Below are positions 35,949 to 46,455 of a stretch of 64,000 nt of DNA, piece after piece. Source of the DNA: Pseudocercospora fijiensis CIRAD86. Taxonomy: Eukaryota; Ascomycota; Dothideomycetes; Mycosphaerellales; Mycosphaerellaceae. Position numbers and translations under genes: made by a program. Where the stretch lies: positions 4,401,041-4,465,040 of the forward strand of contig NW_006921534.1 in the NCBI RefSeq assembly GCF_000340215.1. The letters run 5' to 3'. Under the pieces are notes generated by a model. The model did not search any database, was not told where the DNA came from, and saw only the letters and a list, made by a program, of their open reading frames with translations. Every line of letters starts with the position of its first letter. Positions within the stretch are counted from its first letter, which is position 1.

Positions 35949-36018
35949 GGTTCTATTAGTAGAACGCTTCGTTAAAGTGGAACGGTTCCTTACTAAGAAC
36001 TGTTCCTTATGCGACAAC
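35949..36018 (-). repeat. Right terminal inverted repeat with palindrome array
   Basis: Palindromic units at 35945 (GAACGGTTC), 35962 (GAACGCTTC), 35980 (GAACGGTTC) and 35997 (GAACTGTTC), each 17-18 bp apart. The inverted order matches the left end. Confidence 0.78.
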
Positions 36019-36689
36019 TATAACCGCACTGCTATCTAAGATCTACTGTATCCGATAAGGACTGTAATAACGCAGCTCTGCAGGTCGTACAGCTCTTATA
36101 AGGAGCAATATCGTCACGATTTGGATGCAGTTCCTTCGGACCCTAGACACGCGCTAAGGTTACCTAGGCTCGGACTAGGAGGTCCTCTAGCACCGCCCTA
36201 GCTATAGCAGCGTTGCCTAGCCTCGGCGTTGCGTTATATATTACGGCGTAACTAATAAGGCTAGGCTTCGACCGGGTTAGGTAGTAGGGCTAATAGAACT
36301 TGTTTATATAGGACCTATTTATTTAAACCTATACGCGCGAGGCGTTCTACTCGTCTAGTATCTAGCCTATCTTATACTAAGCTCGAAGGGATGCTTTAGC
36401 GTAACTAGTCGATCTCGTCCTAAATCTTATCCCTAAGTTATTAGGTTTAGATAACCTATTAATTTAAGAGCTATCTAAACAGCTAGCGTATCTTATTACG
36501 TAGGACGGCTAGATTAGCGGCATTTAGGATCTCGCCGTTAGCGTCTTTAGCGGCCGCGTTAGCGCTAGCGGCGTTCTAGTTCTCGCGTACTAGAACTTCG
36601 CGTAGCGCGCCTTCTCGTAGGCGTTAAGGCTAGGGATTATCGTAAGCTAGCTACTTGCCGTTTCGCTAGTTTTAGAAGGATAGTCCCGC
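36019..36689 (-). pseudogene. D gag, segment between the two insertions
   Basis: Minus-strand reading stays open apart from RIP-type stops. A Gln/Leu/Arg-rich, coiled-coil-like stretch lies at about 36520-36380, and a frame with an S-D-T-V-D-L string joins the remaining gag at 28261. Two frames are open over part of it, so the exact frame is unsure. It is cut on the left by the tnp2-type element and on the right by the LTR of E. Confidence 0.5.
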
Positions 36690-36998
36690 TATAAGAAAAT
36701 AGGTATATAGTAACGTATAGAACACCCTCTACTAATCGCCGTAGTAGAAAGTAGAACTAAACCGTACCTTTCTTAGAATAGGGTAGAGCGTTTACTATTA
36801 ACTAGGCTACGTATAGGTAGTATATATGCCGAGCCGGTAACCGAGTATATCTATATAAGCAACCGAGCTTTTCCGCGTATGCACTAAGCAGGCTTTGCGC
36901 TAGCGAGACAGCACCGCAGTGCACGTAATAATATTATATAATTGTTATATAGGCTTGCTAAGGTATAATAGGAGACTTTACTTGCTTAGGTTCTTATA
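36690..36998 (-). repeat. 3' LTR of E
   Basis: 309 bp, near-identical to 53804-54112, with differences that are mostly C/T and G/A transitions. The inner edge abuts a polypurine tract. Confidence 0.92.
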
Positions 36999-37020
36999 AT
37001 TATCTCCTTCCCCGGTATAG
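36999..37020 (-). other. Polypurine tract of E
   Basis: Read on the minus strand, this is GGGGAAGGAGATAAT immediately before the 3' LTR. This is the position and composition needed to prime plus-strand DNA synthesis. Confidence 0.7.
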
Positions 37021-37149
37021 CTATCCTAGCTATAGGGCAATATAGTAAATTATACTATTTCTTATACTCTGCGCTATACTTGCGCGTCTTATACGTACCT
37101 ATCGCTAGGCTATAGTTGCTAGGCGCGTTATAATTTGCCTCGTAGTTGC

Positions 37150-38130
37150 TTATTTGTTTATAGATTTAAAGCGCGGCTACTTCTAGCACTAACTAGAGGT
37201 TGCCTAAATTTCTAAGAACGCGGTAGCTACGCGAGAACGTAAGCTGTCCGAAAGCGAGGCGAGTATTTAAAGCATTCGAAGCCCGCTTAAAAATTTCTTC
37301 TTTTTCTAAGCGCTCCGAACACTACCCGCCTACCTAGCGTCTACTAAAAGTCCTAGAGGGCTGCACCCGTTACTTTAGGTATATAACGGCTAACGGTACG
37401 TTTTCTCGCCCCTTGCTACGCGTACGCGCTTCGCAACTAACTCGCTTTAGTAGACCTGTCTAAGCTCTATATAGGCGGCAATATAGACCCTACTACTAAG
37501 CGTAACTGCGATCGCTACCGCGGCAGCTACTACCCTTGTACGCCTATTACGGTACGCGCGCTAGTGTCGCTACTAGCCCGTATCCGCGCCGTATACTCTA
37601 CGCGCGACTTATATAACCTAGACAGCTACGACTCCCTCGAGGAGTCTAACGAGGCCTTAGAGGCACTCTAGGCCGAGCTAGATGCTATAGTCGCACATAT
37701 ATTCCTTATACGCTCCGCTTACGCTTCGTATACTAACCTCGATATTAGTTATCCTATCTACGCTCGACGCCTTTTATATTAATAAGAATAAGGTAACCCT
37801 AGGCGGTAAAGCCCTAGCCCGTAAGGGGGCCGCTAGCGGGTCTCTTACGGACGTTAACCTCCTTAGTGCCTTTAAGAATATCGGTACTAACTTAGCCGGC
37901 TTAGTAGAGATCGGTCGTTAGGTATAGTTTTTCCTATAGCCTCGTCTTACCTACGCTTTATATACTAACTGCACTAGAACCTCGCCTAGCGCGTCGGCGC
38001 TAAGGCTATCGCTACTATCGATACCGCTATAGGCATCGAAGAGGAGGACGAGGAGGAGGAGTCTAAGGATAAGTAGAGTAGGCGGCCCGCTATCGCCGCG
38101 CCTACGCGGCGCTACCTTTATATATACTAG
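37150..38130 (+). pseudogene. Unidentified plus-strand ORF at the 3' end of E
   Basis: A plus-strand frame, opposite to E's gag-pol, is open from about 37160 to about 37770 apart from RIP-type stops. A shifted frame then continues to an acidic run, E-E-E-D-E-E-E-E-S-K-D-K, near 38040-38075. The product would be about 300 residues with basic N-terminal and acidic C-terminal parts and an Asp/Glu-rich helix near 37620-37690. No family recognised. It lies between the chromodomain end (about 38215) and the polypurine tract, where some LTR elements carry an extra ORF in either orientation. It could also be an old insertion. Confidence 0.42.
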
Positions 38131-38214
38131 GCTAATAGGCCTTTTTTAGTAGCAAAACGAGTACGTATCTACTATTTTTTTAAGTTTTATTTTCTTTTGT
38201 TTTAATTACTGCCT

Positions 38215-40948
38215 ACGCTTGCGCTTCGCTTAAGCTTCGAACTCGTCTAACGCTATAGAATCTTTAATATAAATAGCTAGCTCCTAAGTGTTATATTCTT
38301 TAGGCTAACCTCGCTACTTAATAAGGTAGTATGCCTTCTGCTTTTTTATCTTCTTAGCTACGATTGTTTCTACCTACTACTCGTTACCTTTAGCGATAGG
38401 TATACTTATTTTATACTCCTCGCTATCGCGCTTATACTAAGGCTCGAGGAGGGAAACATAGAAAACATTATAGATCTTTATACTTAATAGTAGCGCTAGG
38501 CGGTACGCCTACGCTCCGACTACGTCGATAATACGAAAAGGCCCTATATACTTCGGGCTAAGTTTCTTCTTTAGGATATCTAAGCTAATATTCTTTGTCG
38601 ATAGCAAGACTAGGTCGCCTATACTATATGTTTTAGTAGTATAGTATATATTGTATTGCTTAGCCTAGTATTCTACTGCTTTCTACTAGCGTTCTGTAAG
38701 CGTTTTATACGCTTTCCGTAGTCGCTCCGTAGCGTCGATAGCTGCTAGTGCCCTTCCCTTAGTTAGCTCGTCCCGAGCTAGTAGCTTATTTACGCTTAGT
38801 ATTAAATTAGGGTTAAAGCCGTAGAGCATCTTAAAGGGGCTTATACGTAACGTAGGATAAACGCTATTATTATAGGCAAACTCCGCCTAAGGTAACATTT
38901 TAGCCTAATTATCCTAATTCTTAGAGCAATAGTATCGAAGGTATTACTCGAGGGTCTAATTCGCGCGTTCGGTTTGCCCGTTAGTCTAAGGGTAGAAGGC
39001 TATACTAAGCCTACGCTTTATATACGCTTCGAAGCAGAAGTCGCTCTAAAACTAGCTAGTAAATAACGATCTACGATCGCTAACAATGCCTAATAGCACT
39101 CTAAAACGCCTAATTACCTCTCTTTAAAGGATATCTGCGAGTTCTACCGCTATATACTTCTTCGTCGTTAGGATAAAGAGGCTTATCTTCGTATAGCGGT
39201 CGACTATTACGAGGATCGTAGTATATACGTAGGCACCGAGCTTGCTCGGCGGGAGATCGGTAATAAAGTCTATCGTTAATTCTTGCTATAGTCGGGTTAG
39301 TATAGGTAGCGTAGCGAGCTCGCTATATAGGCGATAGCGCTTCGCCTTCGACTGTTAATAAATTCTATAGGTGCGGATATAGGCCGTAATATCCTCGGCT
39401 ATCTTCGGCTAGAAGTACTTTCGGTATATTAGGTCTATAGTCTTAGCTATACTAAAGTATCTAGCTAAAGGGTCGTCGTAGTATATACGTATTAGTTGCG
39501 TACGTAATACGTAGTCCTTAGGGATATATAGCGCATTACTATAATAAATAAGGTTACTATAGCGTAAATAGCTAGCCGGGAGGTTAGAGCTACTCGAAGA
39601 GGCTAGGCTACCCGACGGTAACCTTGTCTCGTCTAAGCCTCCTCCTCTCGCTTACTCTAACTATTATAAGGTACGTACGAAGCTAAGGATAATATTAGGC
39701 GTCGCGTAGTAGGGTCCGTCGTTGCTAACGATAGTAGCCGCTACTCTTACGGGACTACTAATAAAAGCCTTGCGCTCCGCTAGCGTTATAGTAGCGTCTC
39801 GTATCCCTACGTATATAATCGAGACGCGATTTACGATCGGCTCGATATTATCGGGCAGATTTAACTATAGAGCTAGTTTCGACTATAATATAGGGAGAAG
39901 GTTATTTACCGCCTACGACTCGCTCTTATAGTCGCTACGTCGTAAAGGCGTATTAGCTAGATTTCGTTTACTAGCCCGATATTTAATAGTAAAGTTAAAA
40001 GGTATAAAGTATCGTTCAAGCCCTGTAGTGCTTGTCCTATTCGAGCGGAGCGACGGCGTAGAGCTCGAGAACAAAGTTAAAGGAATAGCCTTAGGCTCGG
40101 TATACGTAATTGCGATTCGAATTGTTAACTAATTATAGCGCGCGCTCTGTTTTGCGGGCGCATCTTTCAAATTCAGCCTCCCTCGAAGCCCTATACTACT
40201 ATTGCTTACTTGCTACTATGCGGTCGGTAGCTATCTACGTATCGGACTCCGGCCTGCGCGTATCGGAAGCGTATATTTAGCGCATTCGGAAGCGTGTATT
40301 TAGCGCGTGCGGAAGCGTATATTTAGCGTACAATATTATAATAATAGCTATTGTTATTATAGTTGTTAGTAACGTAAAGCAGAAGGAATAGCCTTAGGCT
40401 CGATATACGTAATTGCGATTCGAATTGTTAACTAATTATATCGCGCGCTCTGTTTTGCGGGCGTATCTTTCAAATTCAGCCTCCTTCTATACGTTATATA
40501 GCACTAATCTGATTTGTTCTCGAGCTCTACGCTAGATTCACTAGACACCTTCTATAACTATTTACTCGCTTCGCTCGCTTAGGTTACTCTAGGTGCCTAT
40601 TAAATCTGTCGCTCCGCTCGAATAAGGAAGGTTGCCTATCTTACCTACCTTCCGACGAGCTGCTTTATCTTTATAAAGCCTTTAAGATTAGCGTAGTCGA
40701 TAACTACGCGGGTCGTATACTAAGCGCTATCGAGGTACGGGCGCTAATGCTTAAAGGACTCGACAACCGCTAGGAGCTCCTAGTTATAGGTCTTATAATT
40801 CGTCTTAGCTAGGACTATTTTTCGTAACTAGAAGGCAATAGGGTGCTAATTCCTATCTTCGCTCTATTGTAATATAATCCCTACTAAGGCGAACGTAGAG
40901 GTATCGGTTTCGATACGTAGGGGCTTCGTAGGATTATAGTATCGTAAT
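38215..40948 (-). pseudogene. E pol, 3' portion: RNase H, integrase, chromodomain
   Basis: Continuation of E's pol after the hAT insertion. RNase H residues lie at about 40940-40640 (I-E-T-D-T-S near 40910, A-K-T-N-Y near 40800), followed by the MITE and then the integrase. The integrase has S-D-R-R-S-L-F-T-S near 39060 and F-Y-P-Q-T-N-G-Q-T-E-R near 38980, keeping its catalytic Glu. The chromodomain (about 38380-38220) reads V-E-T-I-V-A-K-K-I-K-K-Q-K-A-Y-Y-L-I-K, then P-K-E-Y-N. The protein belongs to the chromovirus clade; chromodomains of such elements can target histone marks. Confidence 0.88.
40040..40622. mobile_element. MITE with TA duplication in E pol
   Basis: 583 bp bounded by TTCGAGCGGAGCGAC and its exact reverse complement, with TA on both sides (40038-40039, 40623-40624), as for Tc1/mariner-type elements. 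A further inverted pair (GCGTAGAGCTCGAGAACAAA, about 40056-40075 and 40513-40533) is displaced by some 75 bp on the right, so that arm has an insertion. Internally a block of about 110 bp is repeated directly (about 40077-40190 and 40381-40486), and a tandem repeat with GGAAGCGT(A/G)TATTTAGCG lies at 40265-40335. No coding capacity. Confidence 0.75.
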
Positions 40949-40956
40949 ATCGAGGC
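40949..40956. repeat. 8-bp target duplication of F, left
   Basis: ATCGAGGC, identical to 50922-50929. The pol frame of E is continuous when one copy and the element are removed. Confidence 0.85.
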
Positions 40957-40976
40957 TAGACCCCGCAGTAGTTCGG
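40957..40976 (+). repeat. Left terminal inverted repeat of F
   Basis: TAGACCCCGCAGTAGTTCGG; 19 of 20 bases match the reverse complement of the right end, and the single difference is C/T in a RIP context. Confidence 0.88.
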
Positions 40977-41526
40977 TTTCCGAACCACTAAACGTATATG
41001 GTTTGGTTTCTTAGCGGCGAACTAGCTCCCTAGTTCCGGTTTGGTTTTTTCGAACTATATAGATTCCTAGTTTAAACTAGAGACTGTATTGGTTTTACTA
41101 TAAAGACACTCTTATTCGACTGCCGGCTACGATTGCCGGCTATAATAGTAACTCTGTTACATTTACTACGCTCTTTTGCCGTTGCTAGGGCGTGGTTGCC
41201 GTTGCTAGGGCGTAGTTTTGCTATAAGGACACTCTTATTCGACTGCCGGCTACGATTGCCGGCTATAATAGTTACTAGGTTGTATTTACTACGCTTTATT
41301 ACCGTTGCTAGGGCGTAGTTGCCGTTACTAGGGCGTAGTTGCCGTTGCTAGGGCGTAGTTGCTATTGCTAGGGCGTAGTTGCCGTAGTTGCGAAAGCTTA
41401 CCTATATAACGTTACGTAGGCGGCAATAATTAGGGCTTCGCGACATTCTTATACTTTTAACTTCTTCCTCTACACCTATACCGATAACAACTACTATACG
41501 CTGCGCCCCCGCCCCTTTCCCTTACA
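40977..41526. repeat. F left subterminal region with tandem repeats
   Basis: A block of about 85 bp (about 41093-41178 and 41211-41296) containing GACACTCTTATTCGACTGCCGGC is duplicated. It is followed by arrays of the 20-bp unit GCCGTTGCTAGGGCGTAGTT, two copies at about 41177-41216 and four more at about 41300-41380. Probably transposase-binding or promoter sequence for the first gene of F. No ORF. Confidence 0.7.
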
Positions 41527-41852
41527 ATAGTAAGAGAGAAGCGCGCCGCGCGCTAAACAGAAGATAGAACTAAAGACCGCGAGTTTGTTTTGCCTAAGCG
41601 TCTAACTAAAAAGCGCAAGACTAAAGAGGAGTACTCTACGAAGAAGAATTCCGTACGAGACCGCGAGAGAAAGGATAAGATAGATAAGGATAAAAGAGCT
41701 AAGGATAAGAGAAGAAAGGCGCGGAATAAGGCATTCTATCGATAGCTAGCGCCTATAGAAAAAAGTGAAGGTTAGAATAAGAAGACAACCTAAGAGAAGG
41801 CTAAGAGGAGGAAAGAATTGCGGCTAGTTTTCGAGCGTAAAGTTCTAGTAGC

Positions 41853-41959
41853 GTAAGTTAATCTAGCTAGCGGCCGTAGCTAGCAGCTATAGCCGGCAGC
41901 CGTAGCCGGCAGCTATAGCCGGCATATTTTTCTTTAACACGTTAACTAATAGCATTTAG
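41853..41959 (+). repeat. Intron 1 of F ORF1 with GCCGGC repeats
   Basis: GTAAGT donor, four imperfect units of about 11 bp related to AGCCGGCAGCC, TTAACTAAT branch-like site and TAG acceptor after CATT. Splicing joins the two coding frames exactly. Confidence 0.72.
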
Positions 41960-42440
41960 ACCTATAGTCGCTACCTCTATCGATACAACCGATAGTAACG
42001 GAGATATTCAGATAGCCGAGAACAACAATGCTAGAGTTTAGGATGCCGCGATAGAGCTTAATGCTACGAATAAAGGAACTAAAAAAAGCGAGGAGATACT
42101 ATACGTCGATCTAGTAACAGGTATAGTCTTAGGGCCTAACGCTATAGACAATAAGCGCTAGGAGTAGATCGAGTATAGTTAAAGAGACGAGATACTAGTA
42201 AAGGGCTAAGGTATAAGTCCTATTAATCCAGAAAATTATAGTTAAAGCTACTACGAAAAGCTAGCAAGGATTAGAATCGAGACTAGTCGTCTTTATATCC
42301 TCGATATAGAGTAGAAGTTTCTTTATTAGTATTAGAGCGAAGCCTTTACGTCTATAAAGGCAAAGTAGCTTGCGATTAATGCGATCGGGGCTAGGTATCT
42401 AGGGACGGTAGAAGTATTACTATAGGAGGAAGGGGTACAG

Positions 42441-42506
42441 GTAATTATTCTATGCTCGGCATATATAGCCGGCGTTCGTAGCCGGCAGATACTAACAGTT
42501 AAACAG
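42441..42506 (+). repeat. Intron 2 of F ORF1 with GCCGGC repeats
   Basis: GTAATT donor, two AGCCGGC units, TACTAAC branch site and CAG acceptor. The reading frame is preserved across it. Confidence 0.75.
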
Positions 42507-43836
42507 AAAGCGTTTCTCGAAGGTAGAGTGCTACTACTATATAAAATCTTTACTAAGGTAGAGAGGGCTTGTATCCGGAATCTAAGCTGCTAGTAGGATA
42601 GGTTAGCGTTAGAATTCTCTGAATCTCTATATAAGCCTCCGAAGGATTACCTATTTTAGCGATACGGCTTTATCTCGACTACTCCGCAGGCACCCGAAGA
42701 AGCTCGAGCGCTCTTTAAGGTCTTTACTAAGAAGCGGAAGGAGTTCGAGGATTAGGATTGGTTAATAGAGCTATTAGTTAGTCTTAGGTTTCGTAGTTAG
42801 ACTCGGCCTAAGCATTTGCTTGTCGAGTGTCTTATACCGAAAGAGGATGGATTAAGACTAAAAACGAGCTTAGATTCGTTAGGTATAGTAGCTCGGTTCC
42901 GTTAGTAGGAGAGAGCCGCCGTATAGAAGGCAAAATTTAGGTAGTTAGGGTAGCTAGGAAAGAAATTCTAGTAGTTAGGCTAGCTAGGGTAGCTAGGAAA
43001 AAAAATCTAGTAGTTAGGTAGCTAGGAAACAAAAAAAAAAGGTAGCTAGCTATTTACTACCTAGCTGTTCCTAACGATACGATGCTATAAAAGAAAGGGT
43101 GTTTCTCTATAGCTACTAGTATATATCTACTACTCCTAAGTCCTTACCTTACCGTACGAAACCTTAAAACATGCCGACCGACATTGTCTATATACTAGGC
43201 GCTACACTAGGAAGGGTAACAACGAGACGATAGTCGAAACAGTCTAGTATACGAGCGAGATTACGACAACGTCGAGAGGAGGTCGTATACTTACCTTCGA
43301 GCCTATCGAGTCCTAGACGACGATTAGGGCTAGATTTATCCTCTCCGAATCCTAGTAGTAGGAATTTATTATAGGGTACTACTACCTAGTCCTTACCTTT
43401 ACGGAGTCTAAGTAGAAGGTTGTTCGGAGATATAAGAACATCGAGTATTAACCCGGAAATCTTCGAAAAGGCTAGCTAGGCGTATCTTTAGAAACCCGAG
43501 TATATAGAGCAGTTTAATTAATAGGTCTATAAGATATAGTTCCCTTTATACTTACGTTCGAAGGAGTATAAACTCCGGAAGTACTCGATGCGATAGGGGA
43601 GTAAGGAGCGAACGGATATATTCTAGAAGTTCTTTATAGAGGGGGCATTATACCGTTATACGACTTCTCGACTTAAAGGTTAACTAGTAATTATCTGCAA
43701 CTTCTGCGGTTCAATCTTGAAATACCCGAAACTAGGGGATAGGAACTTATCGCCTACGAACTATCTCTATTCTAAACGGTATCGGGAATCTTAAGGAGAG
43801 AGGAGAGTTAATGTAGATATAGCGTTCTAGAAAGAG

Positions 43837-43915
43837 GTATGTCTTCTAAAATGCCGGCTATAGCTACCGGCTATAGCTGCCGGCTATAGATTCCGGCTAC
43901 CTAAATCAACCGTAG
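43837..43915 (+). repeat. Transposase intron 1 with GCCGGC repeats
   Basis: GTATGT donor at 43837 and TAG acceptor at 43915. Inside are four units of GCCGGCTATAGCT type. The coding frame is in phase on both sides. Confidence 0.78.
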
Positions 43916-44870
43916 AGATCTAGCTAATTATTATAGGCTACGCTTAAGGAAGCTCTAGGATTGAAGGCTACCGATTTCTCCCCCGAAGACTTTAAGCAAC
44001 TAGCAAACGAAATGCTAGCTATAAACGGTCTTCCGGAAGACTTCTACGAAAGGGAGTCTATATAGAAGATATACCTATATCTTATAAACTACCCTCCCCT
44101 ATTTCTCGGCGCGATAACCTAGCGTATTATGTTCGAAAAGAACAAAGAGGCTGCGTTAGACGACATTCGGGAGATCCTCCGTAATACTCGCCGAGTAGCT
44201 ATTGCTATCGATGGCTAGTTAAGCTAGACTATAAGAGCCTCCTTCCTCTCGATTATACTATACTTTATCAATTCGGATTAGAAACTCTAGGAACTTATAA
44301 TCGGATTCCCTGAAATTCTAGGTTCCTATACTAGTAAGGATATAGCGAAGCTTATCTATACGGCAATAGATAGGGTTAGCGTAACAACGAAACTAATCTC
44401 GATTACTACGGACAACGCTAGTAATAATCGAACATTGTATAAGGCGTTGTATATATAATTCACTCGTATATGTCTTTGAAATTACTAATTGTATCGATAG
44501 GGTCGAGTACGTAGAGGAGATTATAAGGTCTACAATCTAGCTTAATCTTCCGAATATTAAGCTCGCTACGATTCCGGATACGTACGACAATACGTACGAT
44601 AATAACGATAAAGAGGAGCCTATTAATAGCCCTAGCCCTATTGAATCGGAGCCGACGTCGTTGCTAGTTGCATCCCTATAGAAGTTTCCCTACCTCGCTT
44701 ATATAGTTCAAATCGCGATCCGAGCCCTCTTTAAGACGCTTAAAATTATACTATTAAACGACGACTAACAGAAGATCCTAGATAAGGATAAAGCAAAGTC
44801 GAAAGTCGAGAAACTTATTGTAGCAATAAGACGGGATAAGGTAGAGAGCCTCGCTCTCGTTTTATATAAG

Positions 44871-44939
44871 GTATAACTTTTGTCCGTAGCCGGTACCTAT
44901 AGCCGGCAACCTAGTATAGTTCTAACTCTTTTTCTCTAG
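44871..44939 (+). repeat. Transposase intron 2 with GCCGGC repeats
   Basis: GTATAA donor, TAGCCGGTACC and TAGCCGGCAACC units, TCTAAC branch and CTCTAG acceptor. It joins L-V-L-Y-K to the following exon in frame. Confidence 0.78.
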
Positions 44940-46399
44940 CTTCGTCGTCTAGCAATATATACGAACTCGAGCTTATAGAGATATAACCGATTCGAGGCTA
45001 TTTAAAAGAACCTAATCGAGCGCCCTAAAACCGATGCCTAGAATATCGCATAGAATAAGCGATAGCAAAAGCGGCCTCCTTAGCGCCTACTCCGTTTTAC
45101 CTAAGACGTTAAGACCCGGTTCGATTCGACTTTCTATATAGTTACGAGGGGATGTACTTTACGTACCGCTCTCGAGATCTATTAGAGTTCCGAGGGTATT
45201 AAGTAGCTCGGCCTTACCGCCGCCGAATAGCGCTAAGCAGAGTATCTCGTCGATATTAGTAAGCATTACGCGAAGGTTACTGCTACGATTAGAAGAACCC
45301 GAGGACCGACGATCTACCTTATCTTTACGTACTATAACTAGCTCTTTAACGAGCTCGAGGAAACCGTAGCTAAGCTAGCTAAGAAGAGCGTTCCCTAGAA
45401 AGTAGCTATAACGAAAGCTATAGACACCTCCTATACTAAGTTGCATAAATATTATAGTGCTACCTTTAACTCGTTCGGGGATATCTATAGCGTTGCGTAC
45501 TTGCTTAACCCGGTAGAAAGGGATATATACTAGTAGAGGCCGGAATAGAAGGCGGACGAGGTATAGCCGAAGCATTACTAGACTATTCTAGAAAAGATAT
45601 TCTACGAGCGTCGGAAAGAAACTAGTCTAAATGCAGCTCCTATAAAGAAAAAGAAGGTTTAGAAGGCTCCGATATTATACCTGTTTCGTAGGTAGGAAGT
45701 AGAGGCAGAAAAGGAAGCAACTACTAAAGTAAATAAGGAAGAGTTCGATCTCTATCGGCGCGCGAGTAAGTACAAACCCGTAGGCTCGGAAAGAGGGCTA
45801 ATAATCTCTAGATCTTACCGGTCTTCTAGACGAATTCGGAGACGATATTCTCGCTATATAGCAGCGGTTAGAGCCTAAGTTTCTAACGATAGCGTCGGTC
45901 GCTCGGGACGTCCTCGCTATCCCGAGCGTAGGCATAGGCTATAAGAGGTCTTTTAGTATCGCTCGTTACTAGGGCCGCTTTAATCGAATATACTCGCCTA
46001 CTACCTTCGAATCTATTATAGTATTCCGATACTATCTCCTCTACTAGAATCGCTAAGGTAGGTTACTAAAGATTATACTAAAGGAGTTAATCGAGGAATT
46101 GGAAAACCTTAAGATTAAAGAAACCTAGGAGCGCGAAGAGAATACGAAATTTAGTCTAAGCGAAACCCTAATTAGCGATAACGAAGAGGAGGAGGGCGGA
46201 GGCAGAAGGCGATACCGGGTCGAGAAGCGGAAACGTATATAGGCTTAGAGCAGCTTTAAGGAGACGAAGCGTTTACGTATAAGGTAATGTAGCCGGCGTA
46301 TATAGCCGGTATATGTCCGAAATGTGTTTCGAATTCCTAGGACCTAAACAGACTAGTTGCTATAGCAACCGACCCCGCTTACCTACGGACTATTTCTAA

Positions 46400-46455
46400 T
46401 TCTCTATTCGCTCTTCCTCTCCTTCTTCCCTTTCCTTATATTCTTAAAGACAAAT
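46400..46455 (+). promoter_or_regulatory. Pyrimidine-rich leader of H3-like gene A
   Basis: CTCTTCCTCTCCTTCTTCCC and similar CT runs, then TTCTTAAAGACAAAT before an ATG at 46456. CT-rich tracts just upstream of starts are usual in highly expressed filamentous-fungal genes. The role here is inferred. Confidence 0.45.

Larger units (their letters stand above)
28262..36018 (+). mobile_element. DNA transposon with tnp2/Transposase_21-like protein
   Basis: A 7,757-bp element bounded by long imperfect inverted repeats (28262-28331 and 35949-36018) and a possible TATA target duplication (28258-28261, 36019-36022). It lies within the gag frame of element D, which resumes on the far side. Two plus-strand coding regions can be seen. 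CpA and TpG are clearly more frequent than in the surrounding Gypsy elements. The best family is the CACTA/EnSpm group or its fungal Plavaka-like relatives. Confidence 0.75.
41527..43030 (+). pseudogene. F ORF1: unidentified basic protein, three exons
   Basis: The start is probably the ATA at 41527-41529, an ATG converted by RIP. Exons are 41527-41852, 41960-42440 and 42507 to about 43030. Intron 1 (41853-41959) has GTAAGT and a branch-like TTAACTAAT. Intron 2 (42441-42506) has a perfect TACTAAC branch site. Both splice in frame and both contain GCCGGC repeats. The N-terminal 90 codons are extremely rich in Lys/Arg/Glu (K-K-R-K-T-K-E-E-Y and similar), suggesting a nuclear, nucleic-acid-binding protein. 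The body is helical and unrecognised. The C-terminus is a short repeat of (Q or W)-L-G units with poly-Lys pieces (42935-43055). No known hAT accessory protein could be matched. Confidence 0.6.
43171..46290 (+). pseudogene. F hAT transposase (zinc finger, dimerisation region)
   Basis: ATG at 43171; exons 43171-43836, 43916-44870 and 44940 to about 46290. An N-terminal Cys-x-x-Cys zinc-finger piece (I-C-N-F-C-G-S, 43693-43713) fits a BED-type finger. The RNase H-like core shows T-T-D-N-A-S-N-N (about 44403-44426), a hAT hallmark, and D-V-K-T-R-F-D-S-T-F near 45110. The C-terminal hAT dimerisation region reads V-A-R-D-V-L-A-I-P-S at about 45898-45927, then S-F-S-I-A-R. Introns 43837-43915 (GTATGT donor) and 44871-44939 (TCTAAC branch, CTCTAG acceptor) both splice in phase 0. 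A TGA and a local loss of frame near 44475-44500 look like real decay; other stops are RIP-type. It ends in a basic tail. Confidence 0.9.

Noticed and set aside
41177..41396. CRISPR-like array
   Set aside because: Units are directly adjacent tandem copies without unique spacers, and the context is eukaryotic.
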